DNA of 50,992 nt, taken from the NCBI GenBank assembly GCA_003574685.1, contig QOCQ01000030.1:1-50992 (forward strand). Reading direction: 5' to 3'. Source of the stretch: Rhodospirillaceae bacterium SYSU D60007. Its GTDB lineage: Bacteria > Pseudomonadota > Alphaproteobacteria > Reyranellales > Reyranellaceae. The notes under the pieces were generated by a model. It saw only the letters and a list, made by a program, of their open reading frames with translations. It was not told the DNA's origin and did not search any database. A program made the position numbers and the translations under genes. Shown here one piece after another: positions 40,868-49,200 of this stretch (position 1 is its first letter; each line of letters opens with the position of its first letter).

Positions 40868-41635
40868 TCAGCCCTGCACCGAGTAGCCGCCGTCCACGGG
40901 GATGGCGGTGCCGGTGACGAAGTCCGAAGCGCGGCTGCACAGGAAGACGGCGATCCCGGCGTGGTCATCGGGCGTGCCCCAGCGTCCGGCCGGCGTGCGC
41001 GCCAGCACCCGCTCGTGCAATCCCGGTACTTCCTGGCGGGCGCGCACGGTCAGCTCCGTCTCGATCCAGCCGGGCAGCACAGCGTTCACCTGGATGTTGT
41101 CGCCGGCCCAGGCCGTCGCGCAGACCCGGGTGAACTGCACGATGCCGCCCTTGCTGGCGGCATAGGCGGGCGTGAAGGGCGCACCGAAGATCGACATCAT
41201 CGAGCCGATATTGATCACCTTGCCGCCGGCCGCGCGCTTCAGATGCGGATAGGCGGCATGGCTGCACAGATAGGCGCTGGTGAGGTTCGTCTCGATCACG
41301 CTTGTCCATTCCGACAGCGAGATCTCGTTGGGCGGCTTGCGCACGTTGATGCCGGCATTGTTGATCAGGATGTCCAGCCGTCCGTGGCGCCGGACCGTCC
41401 CCTCGACCATGTCCCGCACCGAGGCTTCGTCGCGCACATCCACTTCGGCCTGGCTGGCCTTTCCGCCGAGTTCCTCCAGAGCCTTCACCGCCCCGGCCGA
41501 CTTCGCAGCATTACGCGCCGCGATCACCACCGTGGCTCCGGCGGTGGCCAGCCCTCGGGCCATGCCCAAGCCGATGCCGCCATTGCCGCCAGTGACAATC
41601 GCCACCTTGCCCGTCAGATCGAACATTCCCGTCAT
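40868..41635 (-). CDS. SDR family oxidoreductase (gluconate dehydrogenase-like)
   Basis: A 255-residue NAD(P)-dependent short-chain dehydrogenase. Cofactor motif VTGGNGGIGLG near residue 14, NNAG near 93, catalytic Ser in INIGSMMSIFG, and Tyr/Lys in YAASKGG. The N-terminus MFDLTGKVAIVTGGNGGIG and C-terminal DFVTGTAIPVDGGYSVQG resemble the 5-keto-D-gluconate / 2-deoxy-D-gluconate dehydrogenase group, but no sugar genes are nearby. The start at 41635 (MTGMFDL) has only a weak SD; 41626 is possible. It lies downstream of the candidate RNA gene. Confidence 0.85.
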   Translation of the reverse strand: MTGMFDLTGKVAIVTGGNGGIGLGMARGLATAGATVVIAARNAAKSAGAVKALEELGGKASQAEVDVRDEASVRDMVEGTVRRHGRLDILINNAGINVRKPPNEISLSEWTSVIETNLTSAYLCSHAAYPHLKRAAGGKVINIGSMMSIFGAPFTPAYAASKGGIVQFTRVCATAWAGDNIQVNAVLPGWIETELTVRARQEVPGLHERVLARTPAGRWGTPDDHAGIAVFLCSRASDFVTGTAIPVDGGYSVQG

Positions 41636-41753
41636 CGCTGTCTCGTCCTGGATGATTCCGCCGACCTGCAACGTGCATTGAAACGGCCCGGGAGTGAAGC
41701 GCGCGAAAGCCGTCCCATACAATGTCGGGGCAACGTGTCCGCAGATTGTGAGC

Positions 41754-41864
41754 AAAAAAATTGCCCGAGAGGGGAAGCAGGCGACGATACGTCGCGATCC
41801 GCTTTCCTTATCCGCAGACGGGTGATGGCTGTCCTACATCACCGCTCGGCGGACCCTCTCGGGC
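41754..41864 (-). ncRNA. candidate structured small RNA of unknown class
   Basis: On the minus strand, a perfect 12-bp closing stem pairs 41865-41854 (TGCCCGAGAGGG) with 41773-41762 (CCCTCTCGGGCA). The 3' arm is followed by a run of seven T (41760-41754), a Rho-independent-type end. Between the arms are two more stems: TCCGC/GCGGA enclosing GGTGATG/CATCACC (41856-41811) and GGAAAGC/GC(T)TCC enclosing GCGACG-TAT-CGTCGC (41807-41776), giving a three-way junction. A perfect TATAAT lies directly upstream. Length about 105 nt. It lacks the SRP RNA domain (GGAAGnnAGCAG) and does not match the long 6S layout, so it is not assigned to a known class. It could also be a leader of the SDR gene 120 bp downstream. 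Confidence 0.6.
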
Positions 41865-41870
41865 ATTATA
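41865..41870 (-). promoter_or_regulatory. -10 element of the candidate small RNA
   Basis: A perfect TATAAT on the minus strand, with transcription expected to start around 41858. The -35 position at 17-bp spacing reads GGTTCG, which is a weak match, so an activator or an alternative spacing may be needed. Confidence 0.5.
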
Positions 41871-41980
41871 GTGATGTCCGCATTCAGCGAACCATCCTCC
41901 ACCGCCTATATGCCGCGAAGTGCCGTGGCCGTGGCGTATCAATGCTGTGACAGAGCTGTGATGGCTCCAACTTGGATGGA

Positions 41981-43507
41981 TCAGTCCTGCGGCAAACTGA
42001 CCACCACCCGCAGGCCGCCCGAGGCTGCGTTCCGCGCATGCACGGTGCCGCCCATGGCTTCGGTATTGCGCCGCACGAACCACAGGCCCATGCCGAAATG
42101 ATGCATGCCGCGCGGCGCCGCGAGGGTGACCTGTTCGCCGGGGCCAGCCTCGGGCCGGCGGCTGAAATTCTGCTCGAAGATGCGCTCCAGGTCTTCTTCC
42201 GGAACGCCTGGTCCCGCATCCTCGATGATGATGTCCGCGAATGCCGCGCGGGTTGCGACGATAATTCTGATCTCGCCGCCGGGCGGCGAGAAGCTGATCG
42301 CGTTCTCGATCAGATTGCCCATGATCGCTTCGAACAGGCGCTCGGCACCGCGCACATGGACACCCGGCGCGATGTCGCGCTGCAAACGGATATCGCCCAG
42401 CTCCAGCTCGTCCTCGTAGTCGACCACCACGTCGTTAACCAGATCGGACACATTGATGCGCTGGCGCCGCGGATCGAGCAGGTCGGCGATCATCCAGTCC
42501 ATGCGCCGGCCTGCGGCGATGATGCGGTCGATCTTGTCCAGCGAACGGTTGATGCCGTCGAGCGCTTCGCGGCTGCGCGCGTCGCCATCCGGCACGGCCT
42601 GGCGCAGCGGCACCACTAGCTGGCCGATGGTCGCCACCGGCGTCTTCAGCGCGTGGATGTTCTCTTCGGCCACATGCCGAATGAGCTCCGCCGACGAACG
42701 CAGCCCAGCGATCAGTCGATCGAACTCCCGCGCCACGCCGGACAGCTCGGGCATGCGGTTGAGCCTTTCGAAGGACTCATCGCTGCGTCCGGCACGCAGG
42801 TCATGCGCCAGGCGCTGGAAGCGGCGCAGGTGCAGCCAAATGCTGAGGAAGAGCCCCAGCACCAGGGCGGTGAGGCCGGCATAGACGACGGCGGCCATGC
42901 GCATTTCGCTCGACTGCCAGTATGGCCGGCCGATCGACGTTTCCAGGTAGGTCGCCGCGGTCCAGCTCGTTAGCACCGACCAGCACCCGGCGGCGGTGCG
43001 CGCCGAGGCGATGGCGAACAACAGCTCGTTCGTGCCCGTGTCGTTGCCAATCCGCGCCTCGATCGGCGCGGTGCCATCGCAGGTACGGGGCGCCTGCGCC
43101 AGCAGCCCCAGTTCCGCCAGCTTCTGCCGTACGGGTTCGAACGCCACCTGCGTCTCGCCGGGCGCGGCGGCGACGAGGAACACGCCCTCGCCTTCCGGAT
43201 CCTCGGTGTGGAGCAGCAAGCGGATCGTCAGGCCGTCATTGGCCATGGCATTGATGGCGTTGGTTACCAGCGTGATCGCCTGCGGGTTGAAGTGGTCGAT
43301 CATGGGCCGCAGACCGTTCATGATCAGCGCGGCCTGCTGCTGGGCCGCCCGCAGGACGATGACCTTCTTGTCCTCGTCGGCCTTGCGGAACTGCACATAA
43401 AGGATGAGCGGCACGGCGCTGCAAACGACCAGCAGGATCAGGACGCTGGCGGCGATCGAGCGGCCCGGAGACAGAAAGCGTCTGAACCAGTCAGACGGAA
43501 CGGCCAT
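41981..43507 (-). CDS. sensor histidine kinase
   Basis: A 508-residue membrane kinase: first membrane segment about 15-38, periplasmic sensor region about 40-235, second segment about 237-262, then a HAMP-like linker. The phosphorylation site is His285 in EENIHALKTPVATI, a PhoQ-like H-box rather than the common HELRTPL. ATPase motifs: GNLIENAISFSPPGGEI (N box), DAGPGVPEEDLERIF (G1) and GMGLWFVRRNTEAMGG (G2). The start at 43507 overlaps the 3' end of the response regulator by 17 bp, so the pair is translationally coupled. The signal is unknown. Confidence 0.9.
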   Translation of the reverse strand: MAVPSDWFRRFLSPGRSIAASVLILLVVCSAVPLILYVQFRKADEDKKVIVLRAAQQQAALIMNGLRPMIDHFNPQAITLVTNAINAMANDGLTIRLLLHTEDPEGEGVFLVAAAPGETQVAFEPVRQKLAELGLLAQAPRTCDGTAPIEARIGNDTGTNELLFAIASARTAAGCWSVLTSWTAATYLETSIGRPYWQSSEMRMAAVVYAGLTALVLGLFLSIWLHLRRFQRLAHDLRAGRSDESFERLNRMPELSGVAREFDRLIAGLRSSAELIRHVAEENIHALKTPVATIGQLVVPLRQAVPDGDARSREALDGINRSLDKIDRIIAAGRRMDWMIADLLDPRRQRINVSDLVNDVVVDYEDELELGDIRLQRDIAPGVHVRGAERLFEAIMGNLIENAISFSPPGGEIRIIVATRAAFADIIIEDAGPGVPEEDLERIFEQNFSRRPEAGPGEQVTLAAPRGMHHFGMGLWFVRRNTEAMGGTVHARNAASGGLRVVVSLPQD

Positions 43508-44258
43508 GGGCAGTCCACCGGTAGCCGAAACCGGGGTAGTTCTCGATGCACTCGAAAGTGTCATCAAGGTCCCGGAACTTCTGGCGGATGCGTTTGACGA
43601 AGGAGCGGACATTGGCGCGGTATCCCTCGGAGCCGAACCCGGCCGAGAAGCCGGGCCCGCGCACCGCGTTGTAGAGATCGCGATAGCGCACGTCGCGTCC
43701 GGCGTTGCGCGCCAGATGCTCGACGACGGCAAACTCCGCGACGGTCAGGTCCACCTCGCGGCCCTTCCACACGGCACGGCACGACGCGGGGTTGAGTTCG
43801 AGATCGCCGATCGTGATCGGCTCCGCCCCGGCCACGGGCTCGTCCTCGGTCCCCTCGCGGCCGCGAGCCAGAATCATCTCGATACGCTTCTGGATGATCG
43901 TGAAGGTGCGCGACTTGTCGATGAAGTCCACCGCGCCGTCGGCCAGCGCCGTTTCCTCGTAGAACGGTTCGCCGAGCACGGTGAGGAACACCACCGGCAC
44001 GTCGATCTGCGCTTCGCGCATCTTGCGCAGCAGCTCGATGCCGCTCATGGCCGGCATCTTCCAGTCCAGCAGCGCCAGCGTTGCGGAACGGTCGGCCTTC
44101 AGGTGCTCAAGCGCGATCCGGCTGTCACCGAAGGCGAGGACGTCCAGCCCGGCATCGCGCAGGTTGTTGCGCAGTGCCTCGCGGAACATATCGTCGTCAT
44201 CGACCAGGACGATCCGCGGTGTGCTGCCGTCCTTCGCGGCACTAGCCGGCCTTACCAT
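43491..44258 (-). CDS. OmpR-family response regulator
   Basis: A 255-residue protein. The receiver domain has acidic pocket VDDDD (about 19-23), phosphoacceptor Asp65 (LLDWKMPAMSG) and Lys near 116 (DFIDKSRTF, unlike the usual KPF). The C-terminal winged helix (about 150-250) contains LTVAEFAVVEHLARNAGRDVRYRDL, a recognition helix ANVRSFVKRIRQKF, and GFGYRW. Its ATG overlaps the end of the upstream lipoprotein by 17 bp and its stop overlaps the kinase start by 17 bp, so all three form one operon. Confidence 0.92.
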   Translation of the reverse strand: MVRPASAAKDGSTPRIVLVDDDDMFREALRNNLRDAGLDVLAFGDSRIALEHLKADRSATLALLDWKMPAMSGIELLRKMREAQIDVPVVFLTVLGEPFYEETALADGAVDFIDKSRTFTIIQKRIEMILARGREGTEDEPVAGAEPITIGDLELNPASCRAVWKGREVDLTVAEFAVVEHLARNAGRDVRYRDLYNAVRGPGFSAGFGSEGYRANVRSFVKRIRQKFRDLDDTFECIENYPGFGYRWTAHGRSV

Positions 44259-44787
44259 GTTGACCCAGCCGCTCGAGGCAGCCGCGCTCGCCCAGCACGT
44301 CGCGCCCGCTGCCTCCCAACTGATAGGTGAGGACTTTCTGCTGGCCCGAGCGCATGTCGGGGAACATGAACAGATCGAGCGTGCAGGCCTGGTCCTCGTA
44401 GGTCCAGATGACGGCCGAGGGGGTCTTGCGGATGTTCGCCGGCTTGCCGAACCGCTTCGTGACGTCGCTTTCCGTCAGGCCGGCCAGCGAAGGCGCTGTC
44501 TGGGGCGTCGGTTCGGTTTTTTCCTGCGGCTCGGAGGGCTTCACCGAACTTACCAGTGGCCCGTCGCTCTTGCCCGGATTGTCGGCCGAAAAGGTTGACT
44601 CCGTGGCCGCGGCCGTGGGGGCCGGGGGCTTGGGTGGTGCGGGACGCGGCGCGGGTTTTGGCGGCGCCATGGCAATGGGCACGGGCGGCGGGGGTTGCGG
44701 CTGGCTGCAGGCGGCGAGGCTGAGCGGGATCATCACGCCGGCAAGGCCGCCGGCGATCTTGCGGTAGACCCGAAGCATCCCGATCAT
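44242..44787 (-). CDS. lipoprotein with SmpA/BamE-like C-terminal domain
   Basis: A protein of about 181 residues with an N-terminal lipoprotein signal (RVYRKIAGGLAGVMIPLSLAAC), then a Pro/Ala-rich linker (about 24-90). The C-terminal domain LTESDVTKRFGKPANIRKTPSAVIWTYEDQACTLDLFMF resembles the BamE/OmlA fold. The start at 44787 or 44790 follows AGAGGCAG. It is the first gene of the operon with the response regulator and kinase, overlapping the former by 17 bp; it could be a target or an accessory sensor of this two-component system (inference). Confidence 0.78.
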   Translation of the reverse strand: MIGMLRVYRKIAGGLAGVMIPLSLAACSQPQPPPPVPIAMAPPKPAPRPAPPKPPAPTAAATESTFSADNPGKSDGPLVSSVKPSEPQEKTEPTPQTAPSLAGLTESDVTKRFGKPANIRKTPSAVIWTYEDQACTLDLFMFPDMRSGQQKVLTYQLGGSGRDVLGERGCLERLGQHGKAG

Positions 44788-45041
44788 CATCTGCCTCTGC
44801 GGCCCAACCGGCCATGCAATGCATATAGCTGCCGCACACCCGCACCGGCGCCGGCACACAATCAACACAACAATTTAACGCCGAGGTGAACAGCACGTTA
44901 AGGATACCAGATCAAGCCACTGGAAATGAAGCGGTTTCAGAGACGCATGGCGGGGGCCATGCGGGTCTTCCAGCGGCACCAGCGAAACGCGTATCCGCAA
45001 CGCCGATCAACAGGATTATGGTCCGTCCCGGTGCGGTTCTC

Positions 45042-46652
45042 TCAGGCGGCAGCGCGGATCAGGTCGGCAGCCTTCTCGCCGACCATGATGCAGGGCGCGT
45101 TGGTGTTGCCGGACGGCATGGTGGGCATGATCGAGGCGTCGGCAATCCTGAGCCCGGCGATGCCGTGAACCCGCAGCCGGTCATCGACCACGGCGTTGGG
45201 TCCCGGCGCCATGCGGCAGGTGCCGATCGGGTGATAGGCGGTTTCCGAGTTATTGCGGATCCAGGTCAGGATCTGCTCGTCGCTTTCGACCGCGCTGCCC
45301 GGCGAATACTCCTCGCCCCGGAAGGGCTCCATCGGCGGCGCGCCAACGATGCGGCGCATCATACGGAAGCCATCGACCATGGCACGCTGATCGATGGGGT
45401 CGGACAGGAAGTTGAAGCGAATGGCCGGGTCGACGGCAGGATCGGGCGACTTGATGTGGATCGAGCCGAGACTCTCGGGCCGGAGCTGATAGCAGGCGAC
45501 CGTCATGGCCGGGAAATCGTGGAGCTGGCGGCGCTTGGGGTTCTTTACCGCGTAGGGAACCAGGTGCATCTGCACATCCGGCGTCTCCAGTTCCGGCCGC
45601 GTCCTGAGGAAGGCCAGCAGCGGCGCCGAGGGCAGGCTGAGAAAGCCGCCGCCGGTCGCGAGATACTTCAGCGCCTGCTTCACCGCACCCACGCCGCGTG
45701 CCATCTCGTTGTAGGAGACGCCGCGTACCTTGATGCGCCACTGGATGCGCGCGTTGATATGGTCGCGCAAATTCTCGCCCACGGCCGGCAATTCATGCCT
45801 GACCGCGATGCCGTGCGCTGCCAGCACCTCGGGCCGGCCGATCCCTGACAGTTCCAGGATCTGCGGCGTTTTCACCGCGCCCGCCGACAGGATCACTTCC
45901 TTTCCGGCGCGCACCTCAACCACGCGCCCGTTGTGGCGGTAGGCGACGCCGACACACCGCTTGTCCTCCAGCAGGATCCGCTCGACCGGGACCTCGGTGA
46001 TGATGCGCAGATTGGGCCGCCGCATGGCCGGCCGCAGGTAGCAGTGGGCGGTGCTCATCCGCCGGCCCCGGCTGATCGTCGCCTGCGTCTTGACGATGCC
46101 TTCCTGGTCGGGGCTGTTGTAGTCGGCGTTGCGCTTGTAGCCGGCGGCGACAGCGGCCGCGAACAGCGCGTCATACAGCGGATTCTGGTCCGGCACCTCG
46201 GAAACCCGCAGCGGTCCGTCGCGGCCGCGCGTCTCGTCGCCGCTGCCCTCGAAGGTTTCCATGCGGCGGAAGACCGGCAGCACATCCTGCCAGCTCCAGC
46301 CGCGATTGCCGTACTGCGCCCACGTGTCGTAGTCGAGCGGCTGACCGCGTACGAACACTAGCCCATTGATTGAGCTGGAACCGCCCAGCAGCTTGCCGCG
46401 CGGCACCGGGATGGAGCGATTGGCGGTACCCGGCTCCGGCTCGGAGAAGAACCGCCAGTTCGCCGCCGGATTGTCGATCAGCATGCCGAAGCTCACCGGC
46501 ACGCGCGACCAGGGATGGCTGGCGCGGCCGGCTTCGAGCAGCAACACCCGGGTACTGCCGTTCTCGCTCAGGCGGCTGGCCAGCGCCGCACCCGACGACC
46601 CGCCGCCGACGATGATGTAGTCGTGCTGGATGTCGGCGCTGGCTTCACTCAT
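45042..46652 (-). CDS. GMC family FAD oxidoreductase (choline dehydrogenase-like)
   Basis: A 536-residue flavoprotein. FAD motif IIVGGGSSGAALASRLSE near residue 13, GMC signature 1 GKLLGGSSSINGLVFVRG (about 85-103), signature 2 GAVKTPQILELSGIG (about 258-272), catalytic His in ETAYHPIGTCRMAP, and C-terminal LRIADASIMPTMPSGNTNAPCIMVGEKAAD. It oxidises an alcohol; the substrate is not determined, and no betaine genes are nearby, so betA is not assigned. It lies 18 bp downstream of the substrate-binding protein gene and is probably co-transcribed with it. Confidence 0.9.
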   Translation of the reverse strand: MSEASADIQHDYIIVGGGSSGAALASRLSENGSTRVLLLEAGRASHPWSRVPVSFGMLIDNPAANWRFFSEPEPGTANRSIPVPRGKLLGGSSSINGLVFVRGQPLDYDTWAQYGNRGWSWQDVLPVFRRMETFEGSGDETRGRDGPLRVSEVPDQNPLYDALFAAAVAAGYKRNADYNSPDQEGIVKTQATISRGRRMSTAHCYLRPAMRRPNLRIITEVPVERILLEDKRCVGVAYRHNGRVVEVRAGKEVILSAGAVKTPQILELSGIGRPEVLAAHGIAVRHELPAVGENLRDHINARIQWRIKVRGVSYNEMARGVGAVKQALKYLATGGGFLSLPSAPLLAFLRTRPELETPDVQMHLVPYAVKNPKRRQLHDFPAMTVACYQLRPESLGSIHIKSPDPAVDPAIRFNFLSDPIDQRAMVDGFRMMRRIVGAPPMEPFRGEEYSPGSAVESDEQILTWIRNNSETAYHPIGTCRMAPGPNAVVDDRLRVHGIAGLRIADASIMPTMPSGNTNAPCIMVGEKAADLIRAAA

Positions 46653-46670
46653 GGCTGGCGCTCCCCTTGG

Positions 46671-47885
46671 CTACTGCTTCTTCGCGACCAGCGGGCACCC
46701 GCCCTGGTCCATCGGGCGGAACGCCTTGTCGCCGGGGATCGTGTCTACCAGCTTGTAGTAGTCGTAGGGACCCTTCGACTCCGACGGCTTCTTGACCTCG
46801 AACAGGTACATGTCGTGGACCTTGCGGCCGTCGGCCCGGATCACGCTCTTGCCGAACAGCGGCTCGTCAGCCGGCGACGACTTCATCTTCGCCATCACCT
46901 TGTCGGCGTCGTCGGTGCCCAGCTCCTTGACCATATTGAGGTAGTGCTTGGTGGCCGTATAGAAGCCGGCCTGGATGCTGGTCGGCATCTTGCCGTTCAT
47001 CTTCGCGGCGAAGCGCTTGGCAAAGGCGCGCGAGGCGTCGTTGCGGTCCCAGTAGAAAGCCTCGGTAAGCTGCAGCCCCTGGGTCAGCTCCAGGCCGAGG
47101 CTGTGCACGTCGGTGATGAACACCAGCAGACCGGCCAGCTTCTGGCCGCCCTTGACGACGCCGAACTCGGCCGCCTGCTTGATCGAGTTGATGGTGTCGC
47201 CGCCGGCATTGGCCAGCCCGATGATCTGCGCCTTCGAGGCCTGTGCCTGCAGCACGAAGGAGGAGAAGTCCGACGTGTTCAGCGGATGGCGCACGCTGCC
47301 CAGCACCTTGCCGCCATTGGCGGTCACGATCGCCGACACGTCGCGCTCCAGCGCATGGCCGAAGGCATAGTCGGCGGTGATGAAGTACCAGGTCTTGCCG
47401 CCCGCCTTGACGACGGCCGATCCCGTGCCGTTGGCAAGCGCGATGGTGTCATAGACCCAGTGCACGGTGTAGGCATTGCACAGCTTGCCGGTGATGTCCG
47501 ACGAGGCCGGATCCGTCGCGAAGAAGATGTGCTTGCGCGCGGCAGCCACATTCGAGGCCGAGATCGACGAAGCCGAACCGCCGGCACCCAGGATCGTGTC
47601 TACCTCCTCGGCGTCGTACCAGCGCCCGGCGATCGCCGCCGCGACGTCGGCCTTGTTCTGCACGTCGGCCACGACCATTTCGATTTTCTTGCCCAGCACC
47701 GATCCGCCGAACTCGCTGATCGCCAGCTCCGTCGCGGCGACGGCGCCCGGCCCGTTGATGTCGGCATAAAGGCTGGACATGTCCGTCAGCACGCCAATCT
47801 TCACCTTGTCGTTTGAGAGTTGTGCCGCGGCCGGCGGCGCGACAGTGCCCAGCAGCAAGATGCCCAACGCCAATACTTTGCGCAT
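46671..47885 (-). CDS. branched-chain amino acid-type ABC transporter substrate-binding protein
   Basis: A 404-residue periplasmic binding protein (Peripla_BP_6 / LivJ-like). Signal peptide about residues 1-21 (KVLALGILLLGTVAPPAAAQ), then DKVKIGVLTDMSSLYADINGPGAVAATELAI, typical of the family. The start at 47885 follows GGGAGGAGTGACGATC; the upstream in-frame ATG at 47903 lies within the leader. No LivH/M/G/F permease or ATPase genes are in the window, so it is an orphan. The following GMC oxidoreductase suggests an alcohol or related ligand (inference). Confidence 0.9.
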   Translation of the reverse strand: MRKVLALGILLLGTVAPPAAAQLSNDKVKIGVLTDMSSLYADINGPGAVAATELAISEFGGSVLGKKIEMVVADVQNKADVAAAIAGRWYDAEEVDTILGAGGSASSISASNVAAARKHIFFATDPASSDITGKLCNAYTVHWVYDTIALANGTGSAVVKAGGKTWYFITADYAFGHALERDVSAIVTANGGKVLGSVRHPLNTSDFSSFVLQAQASKAQIIGLANAGGDTINSIKQAAEFGVVKGGQKLAGLLVFITDVHSLGLELTQGLQLTEAFYWDRNDASRAFAKRFAAKMNGKMPTSIQAGFYTATKHYLNMVKELGTDDADKVMAKMKSSPADEPLFGKSVIRADGRKVHDMYLFEVKKPSESKGPYDYYKLVDTIPGDKAFRPMDQGGCPLVAKKQ

Positions 47886-48108
47886 GATCGTCACTCCTCC
47901 CATGTTGCATGACCGGCCGACGGCCGATTCTTTACGGTCGCCAGCCTAGGAGAAGGTTCGGCCCGTGACCAGACGTGCTCCTGCATGCGCTCACCGCCGC
48001 ATGCTCGGCAGCCTTGCATGTGACGGGTCTTGACGGGCCGGTGCAAGGGCAGAGGATCGCTCTCAGGTCCGACAAGCAAACGATCAAGCGGGCCGCAGGG
48101 GTCGAGGG

Positions 48109-49200
48109 ATGGCAAGGCCGCGTCTGGCCACAAGTTCCGCACGGCTGGTCATCATCTGCGCTGGAGCGATCGCGGCGCTGGCTTACGGCGGCCGCGAAGT
48201 CTACCTGCGCATGACGCATGTCTATGAATCGGATGCGCGCGTCACCGCCGACATGGTGATCGTGTCCAGCCGCGCCGATGGCTGGGTCGTGGAGATGCCA
48301 GCCAGGGAAGGCGCGAAGGTGTCAGCCGGCGCGGTGGTCGTGCGCATCGACGATCGCGTGGCAAAGCTGCGCGCCGAGGCGCTGCGGGCTCAGGTTGCCG
48401 CGACCCAGGCCGAGCGCGCACGCCTCCAGGCCGAGCACAAGCTGGTCGCCAACCAGGCCGACGCCATGATGCGCACGCGCGCCTCGGCCGTGCGTGCCAG
48501 CGCGGCAGCACGTGCAGCACTGGATTCCGACATCCTGCTGGCGCGCCAGGAGCTGGACCGCAGCCGCCAGCTCTATGAGCGCGGCGTGATTACCGACAAG
48601 CAGCTCGAGACGTCCCAGGCCAATGTCGCTCGCCTGGAGCACCTGCGCCGGCGCCTGGATGCCGAACGCGAGCAGGCGGAGGGAAGCCTGGCCGAGGCCG
48701 AGGTCGAGCGCGACCGCCTCGCAGTGATCGACGGGCAACTGGCGAGTCTCGAACACGCCAGGGCCAACCTGAAAGCCCAGTTGCGCCAGCAAATGGTCGA
48801 CGTGGAGGACCGAACCATCAAAAGTCCGGTGCCTGCCATCATCGACCGCACTTTCGTGCTGCCCGGCGAATACGTAAGTTCGGGGCAGCGCATCCTGATG
48901 CTGCACAATCCCGCCGAGGTGTGGGTCGAGGCCAACATCAAGGAAACCCATCTGCGGCATCTGAAGCTCGGGCAGCCCGTCGATGTCACCGTCGATGCCT
49001 TTCCCGCCGAGACGTTCAAGGGCAGGGTGGTGCGCGTCGGCAGTGCCACGACGGCCCGCTTTGCCCTGCTGCCCACGCCCAACCCTTCCGGCAACTTCAC
49101 CAAGATCACCCAGCGTGTGCCGGTGAAGATCGAGCTTGTCGACCCGCCGCGCCCCGTCGTGCCGGGCATGATGGTCGAGGTGAGCATTGACGTACGATAG
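48109..49200 (+). CDS. HlyD-family membrane fusion protein (EmrA-like)
   Basis: A 363-residue periplasmic adaptor with an N-terminal membrane segment (about 11-28). The barrel-sandwich part is DARVTADMVIVSSRADGWVVEMPAREGAKVSAGAVVVRIDD (about 43-84), followed by a long coiled coil (about 88-225) and IKSPVPAIIDRTFVLPGEYVSSGQRILMLHN. It bridges an inner-membrane transporter to the outer membrane. It overlaps the downstream MFS gene by 14 bp, as in emrAB pairs. Confidence 0.9.
   Translation: MARPRLATSSARLVIICAGAIAALAYGGREVYLRMTHVYESDARVTADMVIVSSRADGWVVEMPAREGAKVSAGAVVVRIDDRVAKLRAEALRAQVAATQAERARLQAEHKLVANQADAMMRTRASAVRASAAARAALDSDILLARQELDRSRQLYERGVITDKQLETSQANVARLEHLRRRLDAEREQAEGSLAEAEVERDRLAVIDGQLASLEHARANLKAQLRQQMVDVEDRTIKSPVPAIIDRTFVLPGEYVSSGQRILMLHNPAEVWVEANIKETHLRHLKLGQPVDVTVDAFPAETFKGRVVRVGSATTARFALLPTPNPSGNFTKITQRVPVKIELVDPPRPVVPGMMVEVSIDVR

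Noticed and set aside
41754-41870. Assignment of the structured RNA to SRP (4.5S) RNA or 6S RNA
   Set aside because: The SRP conserved GGAAG...AGCAG loop is missing, and the element is a three-way junction of about 105 nt rather than the longer single-bubble 6S structure. Left unclassified.
45042-46652. Naming the GMC oxidoreductase betA (choline dehydrogenase)
   Set aside because: Motifs fit the family only; there is no betB, betI or choline transporter nearby and GMC enzymes act on many alcohols.
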